The notes: generated by a model not told the origin, from the letters alone. A DNA stretch of 44,564 nucleotides from an uncultured Bacilli bacterium (GCA_944331915.1 CALVIR010000006.1:1-44564), one strand, 5' to 3'. Shown: positions 1 to 8,859, counted from the first letter of the stretch. Translations and numbers: made by a program.

Positions 1-54
1 CATACATACTACTACTCCTTGTATAATAAGTATATCAAAAATTCATTATCTTAC

Positions 55-279
55 CTACAAAAAAAATTTACACCCTAGTCCACATGTAGCAACTATATTT
101 TCATCAATCATATTAAGAAAAATATATAAATCTTTATTTAAATGATTTATCATAAATTTTTTTGTAGTATTATACAAATCAAATCTATCAACATATTCTT
201 CCTTCCAATCATCTTTTTGTTGTAAGACTCTCAATTTACAAATCTCTTCAACATCTGAGGTTGTTGCTATTTTTATCAT
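55..279 (-). pseudogene. GNAT acetyltransferase, N-terminal fragment
   Basis: The start MIKIATTSDVEEICKLR is typical of the first strand and helix of GCN5-related N-acetyltransferases, which move an acetyl group from acetyl-CoA to an amine. ATG at 279 was chosen because GAGGTGAT lies just upstream; a longer reading to 378 has no support. The frame ends after about 74 residues in ...VATCGLGCKFFL, before the acetyl-CoA-binding motif A that a full protein of about 140-170 residues would have. The stop follows a run of eight T on the coding strand, so a slipped homopolymer is a possible cause. The family call rests on the N-terminus only. The acceptor is unknown and the product is probably inactive. 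Confidence 0.5.
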
Positions 280-389
280 AAGATCACCTCTACAATTTAC
301 TATTAGTATTATATCATGTATCTGGTTGATAATTACAACTTTTTTACTATGATATAGGAGTATTGCTAGCCTAATCATGAATAAATTTC

Positions 390-415
390 CACTAGCTTAA
401 CTAGTGATTTTTATT
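390..415 (+). terminator. Hairpin CACTAG/CTAGTG with T-rich tail
   Basis: A 6-bp stem (CACTAG, 390-395; CTAGTG, 401-406) with a 5-base loop is followed by ATTTTTATTTTT on the + strand. It may be a terminator or part of the left IS200 end. Confidence 0.4.
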
Positions 416-488
416 TTTCGCCTAAAAGGCTATACTAATGGCACTCACTAAAGTGCCTAACACGACTGCCAAAAGCATCTATTACTTA

Positions 489-952
489 CTACCCTTTAAA
501 AGGGTCAAAATCTTCAAGGGTCATCTGACAGCTTAATTGATCTTCTTTTAACTGATTTGCTATATATTCCTTTATTTTTTTTGTATTTTTTCCAACTGTA
601 TCTACATAATATCCTCTACACCAGAACTCTCTATTCCTATACTGATATCTCATATTTGCCCATTTACTATATATCATCAAGCTACTCTTTCCTTTTAGAA
701 ATCCCATGAATGATGACACACTATATTTTGGTGGTATTTCCAATAACATATGTATATGATCAGGACAAACCTCTGCTTCTATTATTGTTACCCCTTTCCA
801 TTCACATAATTGTCTTAATATTTGTCCTATTTCTAATCTTTTACTAGCATAAAAAACTTTTCTTCTATATTTTGGTGCAAATACTATGTGATATTTACAA
901 TTCACGTTGTATGTGCTAAACTTTTAATGTCATTTATTTTGATTTCTTTCAT
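489..952 (-). pseudogene. tnpA: IS200-like transposase TnpA (Y1 HUH), frameshifted
   Basis: This is the single-strand DNA transposase of the IS200 family, which cuts and rejoins element ends through a covalent 5'-phosphotyrosine link. The main frame (489-905) has the family opening CKYHIVFAPKYRRK, the HUH metal motif in CPDHIHMLLEIPP and the catalytic tyrosine region in GYYVDTVGKN. Reading upstream from ATG at 950-952, which has GGAGG nine bases before it, gives MKEIKINDIKSLAHTT. The frame then breaks where family members read TWNCKYH: the Trp codon TGG is reduced to TG, a one-base deletion near 901-905. A GTG at 903-905 could start the remaining 138 residues but has no ribosome binding site. 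The catalytic residues survive, while expression is probably lost. Confidence 0.75.
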
Positions 953-962
953 TATAAATGTC

Positions 963-1022
963 CTCCTTCTAATATATATGGTTGCTTCTTGGCAGTCGCA
1001 ACACATATTATATTAGAAGGAG
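963..1022. promoter_or_regulatory. IS200 leader hairpin that hides the tnpA ribosome binding site
   Basis: CTCCTTCTAATATA at 963-976 pairs with the matching arm ending at 1022, and GGTTGC pairs with GCAAC within it, giving a stem of about 20 bp. On the - strand the arm ending AGAAGGAG runs into the GGAGG that would serve tnpA. On the + strand the stem is followed by TTTTTATTTT and looks like a terminator. IS200 elements are known to repress their transposase in this way, with one hairpin ending outside transcripts and sequestering the ribosome binding site. The stem is seen directly; the role follows from the family. Confidence 0.65.
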
Positions 1023-1056
1023 TTTTTATTTTCAACTCATCGCTAAAGCTTTACTG

Positions 1057-1083
1057 AACCCCTAGACTATCTAGGGGTTTTCC
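1057..1083 (+). terminator. Rho-independent terminator, + strand
   Basis: AACCCCTAG (1057-1065), a five-base loop and CTAGGGGTT (1071-1079) form a perfect 9-bp stem followed by a short T-run. It would stop + strand transcription coming out of the IS region toward the defence element. Confidence 0.6.
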
Positions 1084-1085
1084 CT

Positions 1086-1127
1086 AACAAAAAGCGAGAG
1101 CCATAAGGCTCTCTTCAGGGGGTCAAA
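1086..1127 (-). terminator. Terminator at left end of the element; resembles 3' end of the small RNA at 11.7 kb
   Basis: On the - strand CCCCCTGAA is followed by GAGAGCC-ttat-GGCTCTC, GC and TTTTT. The stem is at 1096-1113. It would end transcripts from the defence cassette, whose last gene stops at 1309. The same arrangement (CCCCCTGAAG, a GAGCC stem, then CTTTTTGTT) is found at 11638-11675 in the same orientation. The stems differ by paired changes and the loops differ, so the two are homologues or convergent structures and not an exact duplication. Confidence 0.65.
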
Positions 1128-1230
1128 TAAAATTAGTCATGCAAATTTATAAATATTATATAATTTCTTATAAAATAAGACTTTTATTACTATTCACTTT
1201 TAACTATACAATGACTATTTTTAATACTTT

Positions 1231-1282
1231 TGGTACCTAGCTGGGTACCTATTTTTTTTGTATGAACTTTTGGGTACCTAAA
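1231..1282. repeat. GGGTACCTA repeats, left end of element (three copies)
   Basis: GGTACCTA occurs three times, at 1232, 1243 and 1273. The second is part of CTGGGTACCTA (1241-1251) and the third of TTGGGTACCTAAA (1270-1282). Exactly the same two extended versions recur beside the integrase at 11580-11604. They are candidate integrase arm-type binding sites or attachment cores. Confidence 0.6.
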
Positions 1283-1308
1283 CAAATATTAATAATTTAT
1301 ATATTTTT

Positions 1309-2487
1309 TTAAATAAATTCTTGTTCTCTCTCTAATCTTTTTATTTCATATTCTACTTTGAAAATAATTTCGTTATTACATTTTTCAGCATGATCTTTTA
1401 TTGTTGTTGCTTTATATTCTCCATAACTATCAAAATTGTCAAAATAATATATTAACTCTATAAACACAACAAACAAGTCAAAATATATGCTGACAAAACT
1501 TGCGTAATACAAATTCATATATTTTTTTATAAATCTTGCTACTTTTTTATATAAATAAAACTGTTTCTCATTGACACTAAACCATTCTTCAGGTAGTAAA
1601 TGCCTTTCTTTATATGGAATATCTGGATTATTATATGTTGCTTCATATATGGCTCTCATCATTCTAGAAATAAATCCGCAAAACAAATCTGACATTCGTA
1701 TTCCTGGTGATGTTTTCGAATCCATTTGTTTACTATTTAAAAATCCTGCTTGTTTTGCACATCTAATAATCTTATTACTTCCCTCTTTATCAATTATTAA
1801 ATCAATTGATTTAATATTTAATTCTTTAGTTAATAAATTTAAACCTATATAAGTAGGCAAATAATTAAATTCAAAAGTGATTGATGCAGTATCAATCATA
1901 TTTAAAAACATAATAATCTCATTCATAGCATTATTTTCTAATTCTTTTAGCGGAATATTGCCATTAATTTTCATTTGATTTTTAAAGAAATCTATTAAAT
2001 CATTAAGTAGTTGATTATTTTTTTTCATTATATCATCTATAACATTTTGTGGCTTATAAACATTTATTGCTTTAGTAATGCTGTAGATAACTGCTTTTGT
2101 ATTTAAAATACACGAACTCTTAAATTTACATTTTGAAAGCAAATATTCAAGTTTATCTATTACAGATATATAATATATAATGTTATATTGATTTAATAAT
2201 TCAAAAAAATCACTATACATTTGGGTAGCATTATTGTTAAATGATGCTAAACCATATTGGTAATTTTTATGTTTAACAATATCACTTTTTAATTCTTCTA
2301 CTGTAAATAAACTTTTATATTTATTTTCGAACTTCTCATAGTGCTTAAAAATTTCATGTTTATTTATTTTTTCAAATCCTAATCCCGTACTAACATAAGA
2401 ATTAAAATAATTTGTGTCTTTTAAACTGTTTTTTGTAATATTTCTAGTATGAAAGGATTCATCGAAATAAAAATAACAATTTCTCAT
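1309..2487 (-). CDS. DUF3800 family protein
   Basis: DUF3800 proteins are predicted RNase H-like enzymes often found on mobile and defence islands; their substrates are unknown. The family marks are visible here: an acidic opening CYFYFDESFH at residues 4-13, a middle strand IDLIIDKEG, and a late helix RMSDLFCGFISRMMR that matches the usual aspartate-containing DLxxG segment. At 392 residues it is longer than the common members of about 220-260, the extra length lying mainly in the middle and a helical C-terminus. The ATG has GGTGG upstream. It lies 10 bases behind the helicase gene and is the last gene of the - strand cassette, so it may be a third part of the ATPase/helicase system. The link to that system is inference from spacing. 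Confidence 0.65.
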   Translation of the reverse strand: MRNCYFYFDESFHTRNITKNSLKDTNYFNSYVSTGLGFEKINKHEIFKHYEKFENKYKSLFTVEELKSDIVKHKNYQYGLASFNNNATQMYSDFFELLNQYNIIYYISVIDKLEYLLSKCKFKSSCILNTKAVIYSITKAINVYKPQNVIDDIMKKNNQLLNDLIDFFKNQMKINGNIPLKELENNAMNEIIMFLNMIDTASITFEFNYLPTYIGLNLLTKELNIKSIDLIIDKEGSNKIIRCAKQAGFLNSKQMDSKTSPGIRMSDLFCGFISRMMRAIYEATYNNPDIPYKERHLLPEEWFSVNEKQFYLYKKVARFIKKYMNLYYASFVSIYFDLFVVFIELIYYFDNFDSYGEYKATTIKDHAEKCNNEIIFKVEYEIKRLEREQEFI

Positions 2488-2497
2488 ACTTTACCAC

Positions 2498-3523
2498 CTA
2501 TTTCTTAAGTTTTATCGTAGTATAAACATTTTTCTTTGTTCTAGTTATAGCAGTATAATAATTTTTAACATTTAAAGTATTTCCAATTATAACTATATCA
2601 TTTTCTATTGTACTTCCTTTTGCTGATCTAATTGTATTTTTTGGTCCTAACCAATTATTCACTATGTCTGCAATTTTTCCACTTTTCTGACTATATAAAA
2701 GTGTTCTCTCTCCATCATCTAATTTATGGATATTTTCAATTTCAATTTTTTCCACCTTACTATTGTTATCAGTTCCATAAATTTGAATACCCAAATTATT
2801 CCTAATCCATTCACAATTAGCTTCTGGACATCTATAACTTTTATTTTGGGTACAATCTGCATCTAATGTTGCAAACCAATCTCCTCCACAATTAATATTT
2901 TGATTGTCATCACCTAATAAAATTAATTTTATATCTGTATTATATATAATCTTAGCAAAAACTTCTCTATATCCATTTAAATCTTGTGCTTCATCAATTA
3001 ATATATAAGAAAATCTAGAGCTTATTAAATCTAATATCTCACTTTCATAATTTTTTAATAAATATAGGGATAATTCCTCTCTAAGCTTATCTGTTAGTCT
3101 TAACTCTGTTTTTGCAAATATATATTTTATAGTTTTACTATTTGGAAAATTTCCCATCATGTGTAATTGTTCATTTGTAACAGTCAAGTCAATACCTGTT
3201 TCCTTTCCATGATTACAAATCTTGCCGTCTTCTTTTATGTGTATATTTAAAATACCAATTAAATGTTTTGGTAAATTTTTTGTATCAATAAATTTCACTT
3301 TAGAACCTGATGCAACCAATGGAATAACAGAACTAAATTTAGGAAGCAGGAAGCTTAAAAAAAACGAATCTATTGTTTTTGCCAAAAAGCCACTATTTTT
3401 TACATCTTTAACTACACTATTGGTAAAAGCCAAATATATTCCATTTTTGTTTTCTTTTAAGTATTTTTGAGAGTATGTTGTTTTGCCACCACCAGCAACA
3501 AATTTAATTACCTTTGAACTCAT
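2498..3523 (-). CDS. Compact UvrD/GajB-like superfamily 1 helicase
   Basis: This is a superfamily 1A DNA helicase or ATPase. Visible motifs in order are Walker A VAGGGKTT (residues 9-16), Walker B ILIDEAQDLNGY (about residue 175), motif III ILLGDDNQNIN, a motif V-like SAKGSTIENDIVII and motif VI YYTAITRTKK near the C-terminus. At 341 residues it is far shorter than UvrD and clearly shorter than GajB of Gabija (about 490), so the 1B/2B insert domains seem mostly absent. ATG at 3523 was preferred because GAAGGA lies eight bases upstream. The first 20 bases overlap the end of the ATPase-TOPRIM gene, which implies translational coupling. The pairing of this helicase with an OLD-type nuclease is the layout of Gabija anti-phage systems. 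The role in defence is inferred. Confidence 0.8.
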   Translation of the reverse strand: MSSKVIKFVAGGGKTTYSQKYLKENKNGIYLAFTNSVVKDVKNSGFLAKTIDSFFLSFLLPKFSSVIPLVASGSKVKFIDTKNLPKHLIGILNIHIKEDGKICNHGKETGIDLTVTNEQLHMMGNFPNSKTIKYIFAKTELRLTDKLREELSLYLLKNYESEILDLISSRFSYILIDEAQDLNGYREVFAKIIYNTDIKLILLGDDNQNINCGGDWFATLDADCTQNKSYRCPEANCEWIRNNLGIQIYGTDNNSKVEKIEIENIHKLDDGERTLLYSQKSGKIADIVNNWLGPKNTIRSAKGSTIENDIVIIGNTLNVKNYYTAITRTKKNVYTTIKLKK

Positions 3524-4958
3524 CTTCAATATCCTTCATTATATGCCAATCCGAAAGATTAACATTATTTTCTATTAATTTTTCAACTATTTCTGTTTTT
3601 TTATGTTCTTTTGCTATAAAAATTGTTGAGTGCTTTTTATGTGGACATAACAAACTGGTATACTCATCTAAATATCCATTATTATATAAATCGGTTTCTA
3701 ATGTATTTTCTATTTCCAATAGTTTAATTCGTTTAGAGCCGCATAATTCTTTTAAGTGATTAAATCTTGGTGATGATTCTAAGTTATCAGATAACGCTTT
3801 ATCATTATCACTTACTACTATTATTTTTTTATCTAAAAAACTTGCTAATTCAATATATGGCTCAAACATAACACCTGAAACGTTCACTATAGTCCAATTT
3901 CTATTATTTTTGTATAAATAATTGTTTAATAATAATTCTTCTGTATATCCTTCAACCAATATAACATTATCAGAAAGTATTAGTTCACTTCTACCAGGAT
4001 GTAAAAAGATATTTAATTTTTGCTGATTTTTTGAACTTAATTCTGATAATCTTTTCCCAGAGATATCCAATAGTTCTTCCATTTTCAATTCATTAATTAC
4101 TACTGCAGAATGTGTTGTAGCAATAATCATCGTATTAGTAATTTCTCGTAATTCTCTAATAAGAGTTCTGATTAATGAAGGGTGTAAATGGTTTTCTATT
4201 TCATCAATTAGTATAATATTATATTTTTCACTCAAAGTATTAAGAATTATATTAGCAATACTTTTATATCCTGATCCAATTTTATAGTTATGAGCTTTAT
4301 CTCCCATACTATTATCAACAATATATACTCTTTCATTGGAAAACTTTGGGTCTGTTATTTCTATATCCAAATTTTGATTAAACTTACTACAAAAGGCTTG
4401 AAATTCATCAATTTTTTTACTCATTTCTTTTCTAATTGCTGCTTTAGATTCTTTTTTTAATTCTACATATTTTTCTTCTGAATCAACAAAATTTGAAATA
4501 CCTGTAGTTAAGTCATCAGTATATATATCTTCTATGCGCAATAATGGAATAGTATATAAATTAGGAATTTTAGGATCATCTCTTAAAATATCAAAATCTA
4601 TATTGCTTCCATTTAAATAATTAATTTCCTTTACATATCTATCACTTTGAGTTTTTCTAATTATAACCATAAATCCACATTTTTTTTCTAACTTTTCATC
4701 TTCAAAATTTAAACTAGGAATAGAATCTGGTTCTAATTCTATTTTAATGATAATGGGCAAATTATCATTACTGTCTTTAAAATCGCTTTTACTTATTCTG
4801 TAATAATCACTAGTAATAGTGGAAAATGCAATTTTTATTCCATCTAATAAATTTGTTTTCCCCGAATTATTTTTTCCCACTATTACAGTTAAATTTTTAT
4901 TAAATTCATATTTTCCTTCCAGATTTCTAAAATTTTTAAATTCAATACTTTTAATCAT
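3504..4958 (-). CDS. OLD-family ATP-dependent endonuclease, GajA-like
   Basis: An SMC-like ABC ATPase is fused to a TOPRIM nuclease domain, as in OLD proteins and GajA. The N-terminal half shows FKNFRNLEG, Walker A GKNNSGKT (28-35), a signature-like IGSGYKS (about 227-233), Walker B IILIDEIENHLHP (248-260) and the switch histidine in ATTHS. The TOPRIM half has the glutamate of ILVEGYTE (E336) and the DxD pair VVSDNDKA (D384, D386). Length is 484 residues against about 580 for characterised GajA. GajA cleaves DNA and is held back by nucleotides, which phage replication consumes; whether this protein does the same is unknown. It is 97 bases after the Mrr-like gene and overlaps the helicase gene that follows. 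Confidence 0.82.
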   Translation of the reverse strand: MIKSIEFKNFRNLEGKYEFNKNLTVIVGKNNSGKTNLLDGIKIAFSTITSDYYRISKSDFKDSNDNLPIIIKIELEPDSIPSLNFEDEKLEKKCGFMVIIRKTQSDRYVKEINYLNGSNIDFDILRDDPKIPNLYTIPLLRIEDIYTDDLTTGISNFVDSEEKYVELKKESKAAIRKEMSKKIDEFQAFCSKFNQNLDIEITDPKFSNERVYIVDNSMGDKAHNYKIGSGYKSIANIILNTLSEKYNIILIDEIENHLHPSLIRTLIRELREITNTMIIATTHSAVVINELKMEELLDISGKRLSELSSKNQQKLNIFLHPGRSELILSDNVILVEGYTEELLLNNYLYKNNRNWTIVNVSGVMFEPYIELASFLDKKIIVVSDNDKALSDNLESSPRFNHLKELCGSKRIKLLEIENTLETDLYNNGYLDEYTSLLCPHKKHSTIFIAKEHKKTEIVEKLIENNVNLSDWHIMKDIEDEFKGN

Positions 4959-5055
4959 ACTGTACTACTCCTATCTTTTATATAAGAAATAAAAAAACGC
5001 CAACACAAAAACTTATTAAATAATCCTGTACTAGCGCTTATATATATTTTTATAA

Positions 5056-5892
5056 TCATTTTAATTTTATAAAAATTTGATTATCATAAAATCTCCATAG
5101 TGCTTTTTTGCTTGTAATAACATTTTCACTTGAAATAAGTCCATAATCTCTATACATTTTAGAGATTCCTCCTGAAAAATAATTTCGTCCTTTAATAAAG
5201 ATTGAAAAAAAGGCTTCATCTTCAAATAAGATTTTATACTTTTTTCTATCCTCAAGTAAATTTGCTATTTTTGATGGTACTGATAATATTCGAGCTCTTA
5301 CATCATTTTCCGTTATTTCTTTTTCTATAAATTCTTGATTAACAAATTGCCTATTATCTATATTTATATTTTCTGACTCTGCTGAAATTAATTCTTCTTC
5401 ATTGATATAGTCTTTTAATTCTTCTGGACTAAACTTAGGCTCAAAAGTGAAACCTATGCCATTTTCAATACAACTTCTTAGTAAAGTTTTTCCATCAACT
5501 AATGTTACCGGTTTTGACGGATCATTTGAGGCTTCGTTTATAACATCTTTTGTAAATTCAGAAGTGGTTATTAACATCCCTTTATGTCCGAATGGAATTA
5601 CTCCTTTTAACTCACGAAGTACATTAACATTAACTTTGTTTGTTTTATACCTTTTAGCCTGAATATAATATTCTATAGAGTCAGAATTACTAAAATCTCC
5701 AATTCCATTACGTAAAGCCTTTAAATCTATACCACCATCTTTACTCCTTTTTGTAATTTGAATTTCATCTAATCCCAATTTTCTTAAATATAATTTTAAA
5801 AAATCTTCAAATTCATATCCTGTAGCAAAACATTTATAAAATTCACTTAAATATTTTTCAATCTTGGCATCATCTAACTCATTTATTTTCAT
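5056..5892 (-). CDS. Mrr-type restriction endonuclease
   Basis: The N-terminal half is an Mrr catalytic domain (PD-(D/E)xK fold, PF04471 type): YEFEDFLKLYLRKLG, the metal-binding aspartate in KDGGIDLKA (about residue 50), the QAKRYK motif (about residues 73-78) and GHKGMLITTSEFT, typical of the family's last core strands. Mrr proteins cut modified or foreign DNA. The C-terminal 90 residues (NDVRARILS to the end) match no domain that I recognise and may bind DNA or a partner. The ATG has AAGGAG upstream. The gene follows the AlwI-like endonuclease by 15 bases. It could be a second nuclease of that restriction system, a stand-alone modification-dependent enzyme, or the first gene of the downstream ATPase/helicase group. 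Confidence 0.78.
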   Translation of the reverse strand: MKINELDDAKIEKYLSEFYKCFATGYEFEDFLKLYLRKLGLDEIQITKRSKDGGIDLKALRNGIGDFSNSDSIEYYIQAKRYKTNKVNVNVLRELKGVIPFGHKGMLITTSEFTKDVINEASNDPSKPVTLVDGKTLLRSCIENGIGFTFEPKFSPEELKDYINEEELISAESENINIDNRQFVNQEFIEKEITENDVRARILSVPSKIANLLEDRKKYKILFEDEAFFSIFIKGRNYFSGGISKMYRDYGLISSENVITSKKALWRFYDNQIFIKLK

Positions 5893-5907
5893 ATTTGATA
5901 CTCCTTA

Positions 5908-7686
5908 CTATACATATAGCTTTTTCCATTCTTTGATTACCTTAAAACAATTATTATTCCATTCTTGATAATTAGCTGACTCTTTTGCTTTAATATGAAT
6001 TTGCTTTATTAATTCAATAAAATTATTTATATTAAGATTTTTATCATATATAAAACTTGTAATATCCTTATATTGCTCAATTGTGAAAGGTATTACTGGA
6101 ACAGGTTTACCCATCCAACTTTCTTTGTTTAATATAAAAAATTGCCAGTTAGTTCTAACATTTATTGCTTTTGAAATAAATAATCCATATACATTTTTAT
6201 TTTTTTCTTTATCTATAAATTTTAAAACATGATCTATAACACTTGATCCTTCATGTTCCCATTGTTGAACACCGCTCATTAATGAAACTTCTGGAATTAA
6301 TACATCATCGCTAGTATATAACTCTATATCTGGTGTATTATTTTTTCCCGGAGCAAAACTTTTTGGAGTTAAATCTTCTTCTATATCAAAATTCCTTTTT
6401 ACAACTTTTTTTCCATTTATTGCCACTAATGATTTCCAGGTATTACATTCTAGCCATAATGCAGCCATATCTTCATTACCAGAAACAATATCATTAAATT
6501 TTTCAATTATTTCTTTTCTACTTTCAAATCCTTGTGATAAATATTTTACAAAAATATTTTCATTTAGACTTGTTATTTGCTTAATCAAATCTTCTTCAAA
6601 CAATTTTAATTCGCTTGATGTGTTTATTGATTGAACTTTAGAATATAGCTCATTTTCATTTAATTTTAACTCTAAAGAATATTTTTCGTTTACAATGTGT
6701 ATAGTTTTATTTAATAAATCAATTTTATCGATTATTAAATTTTTCCTTTCATCTTCATTTTCCCATGGCAAAATAATATTATCCGTATTTCCAAACCAAT
6801 CCATATATTCATCTAAGCTTGATGTTTCAATTGTATGATAATTGTATTTCTCATTTAATAACTCAACTTTTTTTCTAGAATGTTCTGCAATTCTAATTTT
6901 AGAGTAATTTCCTCTACCAGAAACATCAAATAAATTAGTAAATTCTAACGATCTACTAATTGCATCACCCATAGTAAATAAGGTTTTTATGTCTCCATCT
7001 TTTGGAAAATTAAAATTAGATTCTGCAATATTTCTAAATATTACTTCACATTTTATTCTATCGTTTTTGTTTTCTAATTGATTATATTTTTCTCTAAATT
7101 GTGTAATAGAATCTTGTAGCAAATTGTAATCTGAATTGTCGTCACATAAAAATAAATAGGCCAATTCATATCTATTTATGTATTCTAAATTAATTAATAA
7201 CTTTATTATTAAATTTAGTGGATAAACCCTTTTACCTTTTTCTATTTTTCTTCCAAAACCTGTGCATAATGAAGGAAAATTTATTTTTAATAATTGCTTT
7301 AGTAACATTTCTCCATCAAATCTATCAATTTCAATTAACTTTCCTGCTTTAGTAATTTTTATGTTACCACTAGTATCTACGTAACCAAAGCCAAAAAATT
7401 TATAGGTTGCTAAGTCGTTTCTTGCGTTACTTTCTGAATCGGCAGAAGCATCTAGAGTACCATTTAAATAATCAAAATATGTTATTCCATATATTGGTGA
7501 TGAAATATCCTCGTTTTTCTGCGCATTAAAGTAATATTCTCTGCGTATAGGATGTATTTTATATCCATTTCTACTAAGTTTACCATTAGTATAATTCCAA
7601 TTTTCATTTTCCAGATTTGCAAAACTTTTAAACCATTGCAAAGTTTTTATTATACTTCTTGGCTTTGTTCTCCATCCCCAACTCAT
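5908..7686 (-). CDS. AlwI-family type II restriction endonuclease
   Basis: The opening MSWGWRTKPRSIIKTLQWF, followed by GKLSRNGYKIHPIRREYYFN, is the hallmark of the AlwI family of type IIS restriction enzymes. AlwI itself recognises GGATC and cuts a few bases downstream. The C-terminal part has a PD-(D/E)xK-like arrangement around TPDIELYTSDDVLIPEVSLMSG, fitting the nuclease centre. Length is 592 residues, in the normal range. ATG at 7686 has AGGAG upstream, and the adjacent gene upstream is its presumed methylase (11-base gap). GGATC specificity is inferred from the family and the Dam-type partner and has not been tested. Confidence 0.82.
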   Translation of the reverse strand: MSWGWRTKPRSIIKTLQWFKSFANLENENWNYTNGKLSRNGYKIHPIRREYYFNAQKNEDISSPIYGITYFDYLNGTLDASADSESNARNDLATYKFFGFGYVDTSGNIKITKAGKLIEIDRFDGEMLLKQLLKINFPSLCTGFGRKIEKGKRVYPLNLIIKLLINLEYINRYELAYLFLCDDNSDYNLLQDSITQFREKYNQLENKNDRIKCEVIFRNIAESNFNFPKDGDIKTLFTMGDAISRSLEFTNLFDVSGRGNYSKIRIAEHSRKKVELLNEKYNYHTIETSSLDEYMDWFGNTDNIILPWENEDERKNLIIDKIDLLNKTIHIVNEKYSLELKLNENELYSKVQSINTSSELKLFEEDLIKQITSLNENIFVKYLSQGFESRKEIIEKFNDIVSGNEDMAALWLECNTWKSLVAINGKKVVKRNFDIEEDLTPKSFAPGKNNTPDIELYTSDDVLIPEVSLMSGVQQWEHEGSSVIDHVLKFIDKEKNKNVYGLFISKAINVRTNWQFFILNKESWMGKPVPVIPFTIEQYKDITSFIYDKNLNINNFIELIKQIHIKAKESANYQEWNNNCFKVIKEWKKLYV

Positions 7687-7697
7687 ACATTCATCTC

Positions 7698-8816
7698 CTA
7701 TATCTCATAATTAGTTATTAATAAATGTTCAACATCTTTGTCATTTCTATTCATAAAACTTACTAAATATCTTTTATCAAACTTTTTTATATAAAAACCA
7801 TTATCTTTATACAAATTATATATAAAATCTGTATTTTTTATTATTAACATAAATTTTGCCTTTGTATGTTTCAAATAATTAGCTAACCTTACTTGATCAT
7901 TTTTATCAAAGTCATTTTGTGCATATGTAGAAAATTCCGTATCATAAGGTGGATCTAAAAACATAAAATCTGTATCCGTTAATTTTATTTGATTACAAAA
8001 GCTTTCAAAATCTAGGCAATATAATTCTGTTTTCTTCATATAATTTCTTAATTCATCAGAAGTAACATATTCAATTTTTTTAGAAAAATCTTTTCTATTA
8101 TAACTTATACCCCCATATGGAACATTGAATTCTCCATTTGCATTATATCTAAACATTGACGCATAACAGTAATCTCTCACAAAATAAAATACTGCACAAT
8201 AAAATTCATCGCTTAATTTTAATTTGCTTTTATTATTATATAAATATCTAAAATACATATAATATGCACTTTTAAAAGCGCATTCTATATTATCCATAAT
8301 ATCTGAAATGTTCATCTTATTTCTTTGAATTTCAATTTTTTTCATTCTCTTAAACTTTGAAATTAAATTCTTTTTTATTTCTTTAATAAAATTATATAAA
8401 TTGATATCAAAATCATCTTTTAATAAATTATTTAACTCACTTGAGTGATTATCAATAAAACTATCAACTAATTTTTCTGCTTTTTTATCGTCTTTTTTTA
8501 TTTTATTATAGATTTTAGTTAATTCATTAGAATTATATTCAACCAATTCTTGTAATGATATCCAATTTTTGTTTATTTCATTTAAACTATCAATAAAATC
8601 TTTATTGTGTTCCTTTATTAATTTATATAATAGCATTAACTCAGTTGATTTATCGTTAATTAGTGAATTTTCACAGTTAATATTTAAATATACAGCACCA
8701 CCACCAACAAATGGTTCAATGTATCTTTTAAAGTTTGAAGGCAAATTCTTTAATATAATTGGTAACTCTTTTTCTTTACCACCAGCCCATTTAATAAATG
8801 GTTTCCTAGTTTTCAT
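7698..8816 (-). CDS. Dam-type DNA adenine methyltransferase (D12 class)
   Basis: This N6-adenine methyltransferase uses S-adenosylmethionine and would protect host DNA from the neighbouring AlwI-like enzyme. Motif I is [15 protein letters not shown] with [12 protein letters not shown] (residues 5-50), motif IV is the catalytic DPPYD (about residue 295), and [13 protein letters not shown] is the usual substrate-side loop. Family members are about 270-280 residues, and this one has 372. The extra 100 are a lysine-rich helical stretch between about residues 85 and 180. If the target is the GATC core, one enzyme can methylate both strands of the asymmetric site, which would explain why only one methylase is present. 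GGGAGG precedes the ATG. It is the first gene of the cassette. Confidence 0.85.
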   Translation of the reverse strand: MKTRKPFIKWAGGKEKELPIILKNLPSNFKRYIEPFVGGGAVYLNINCENSLINDKSTELMLLYKLIKEHNKDFIDSLNEINKNWISLQELVEYNSNELTKIYNKIKKDDKKAEKLVDSFIDNHSSELNNLLKDDFDINLYNFIKEIKKNLISKFKRMKKIEIQRNKMNISDIMDNIECAFKSAYYMYFRYLYNNKSKLKLSDEFYCAVFYFVRDYCYASMFRYNANGEFNVPYGGISYNRKDFSKKIEYVTSDELRNYMKKTELYCLDFESFCNQIKLTDTDFMFLDPPYDTEFSTYAQNDFDKNDQVRLANYLKHTKAKFMLIIKNTDFIYNLYKDNGFYIKKFDKRYLVSFMNRNDKDVEHLLITNYEI

Positions 8817-8853
8817 TTTTTACCTCCCTCTTGTAAATCTCTATACATGACTA

Positions 8854-8859
8854 ATTATA
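8854..8859 (-). promoter_or_regulatory. -10 element for the defence cassette
   Basis: TATAAT on the - strand lies 38 bases before the methylase ATG. No good -35 box is seen at the right distance. It is the only clear promoter-like box before the six co-directional genes. Confidence 0.4.

Larger units (their letters stand above)
420..1025 (-). mobile_element. IS200/IS605-type insertion sequence, decayed
   Basis: A single Y1/HUH transposase gene is flanked by hairpins, as in IS200-type elements that have no terminal inverted repeats or accessory tnpB. The left side carries small stems at 420-431 and 440-457. The right side carries a long stem at 963-1022. The motif CGACTGCCAA occurs at the left and, inverted, in the loop of the right hairpin, so the two subterminal ends are related. 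Exact ends cannot be fixed without an empty site, and the coordinates are approximate. The transposase is frameshifted, so this copy is probably immobile unless helped in trans. Confidence 0.6.

Noticed and set aside
903-905. GTG as a genuine start of the IS200 transposase
   Set aside because: It has no ribosome binding site and drops the conserved N-terminus, while an ATG at 950-952 with GGAGG leads into the same family sequence in a neighbouring frame.
901-905. Use of TGA as tryptophan (mycoplasma code)
   Set aside because: The transposase break can be read as TGA for Trp only with a wrong frame afterwards, and all long genes here use TGG for Trp and end cleanly at TGA, TAA or TAG.
5908-8816. 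Avoidance of GGATC sites in the host DNA as support for the specificity
   Set aside because: Several GGATC/GATCC sites are present in the window, and avoidance is not expected in a methylated host, so it gives no information.
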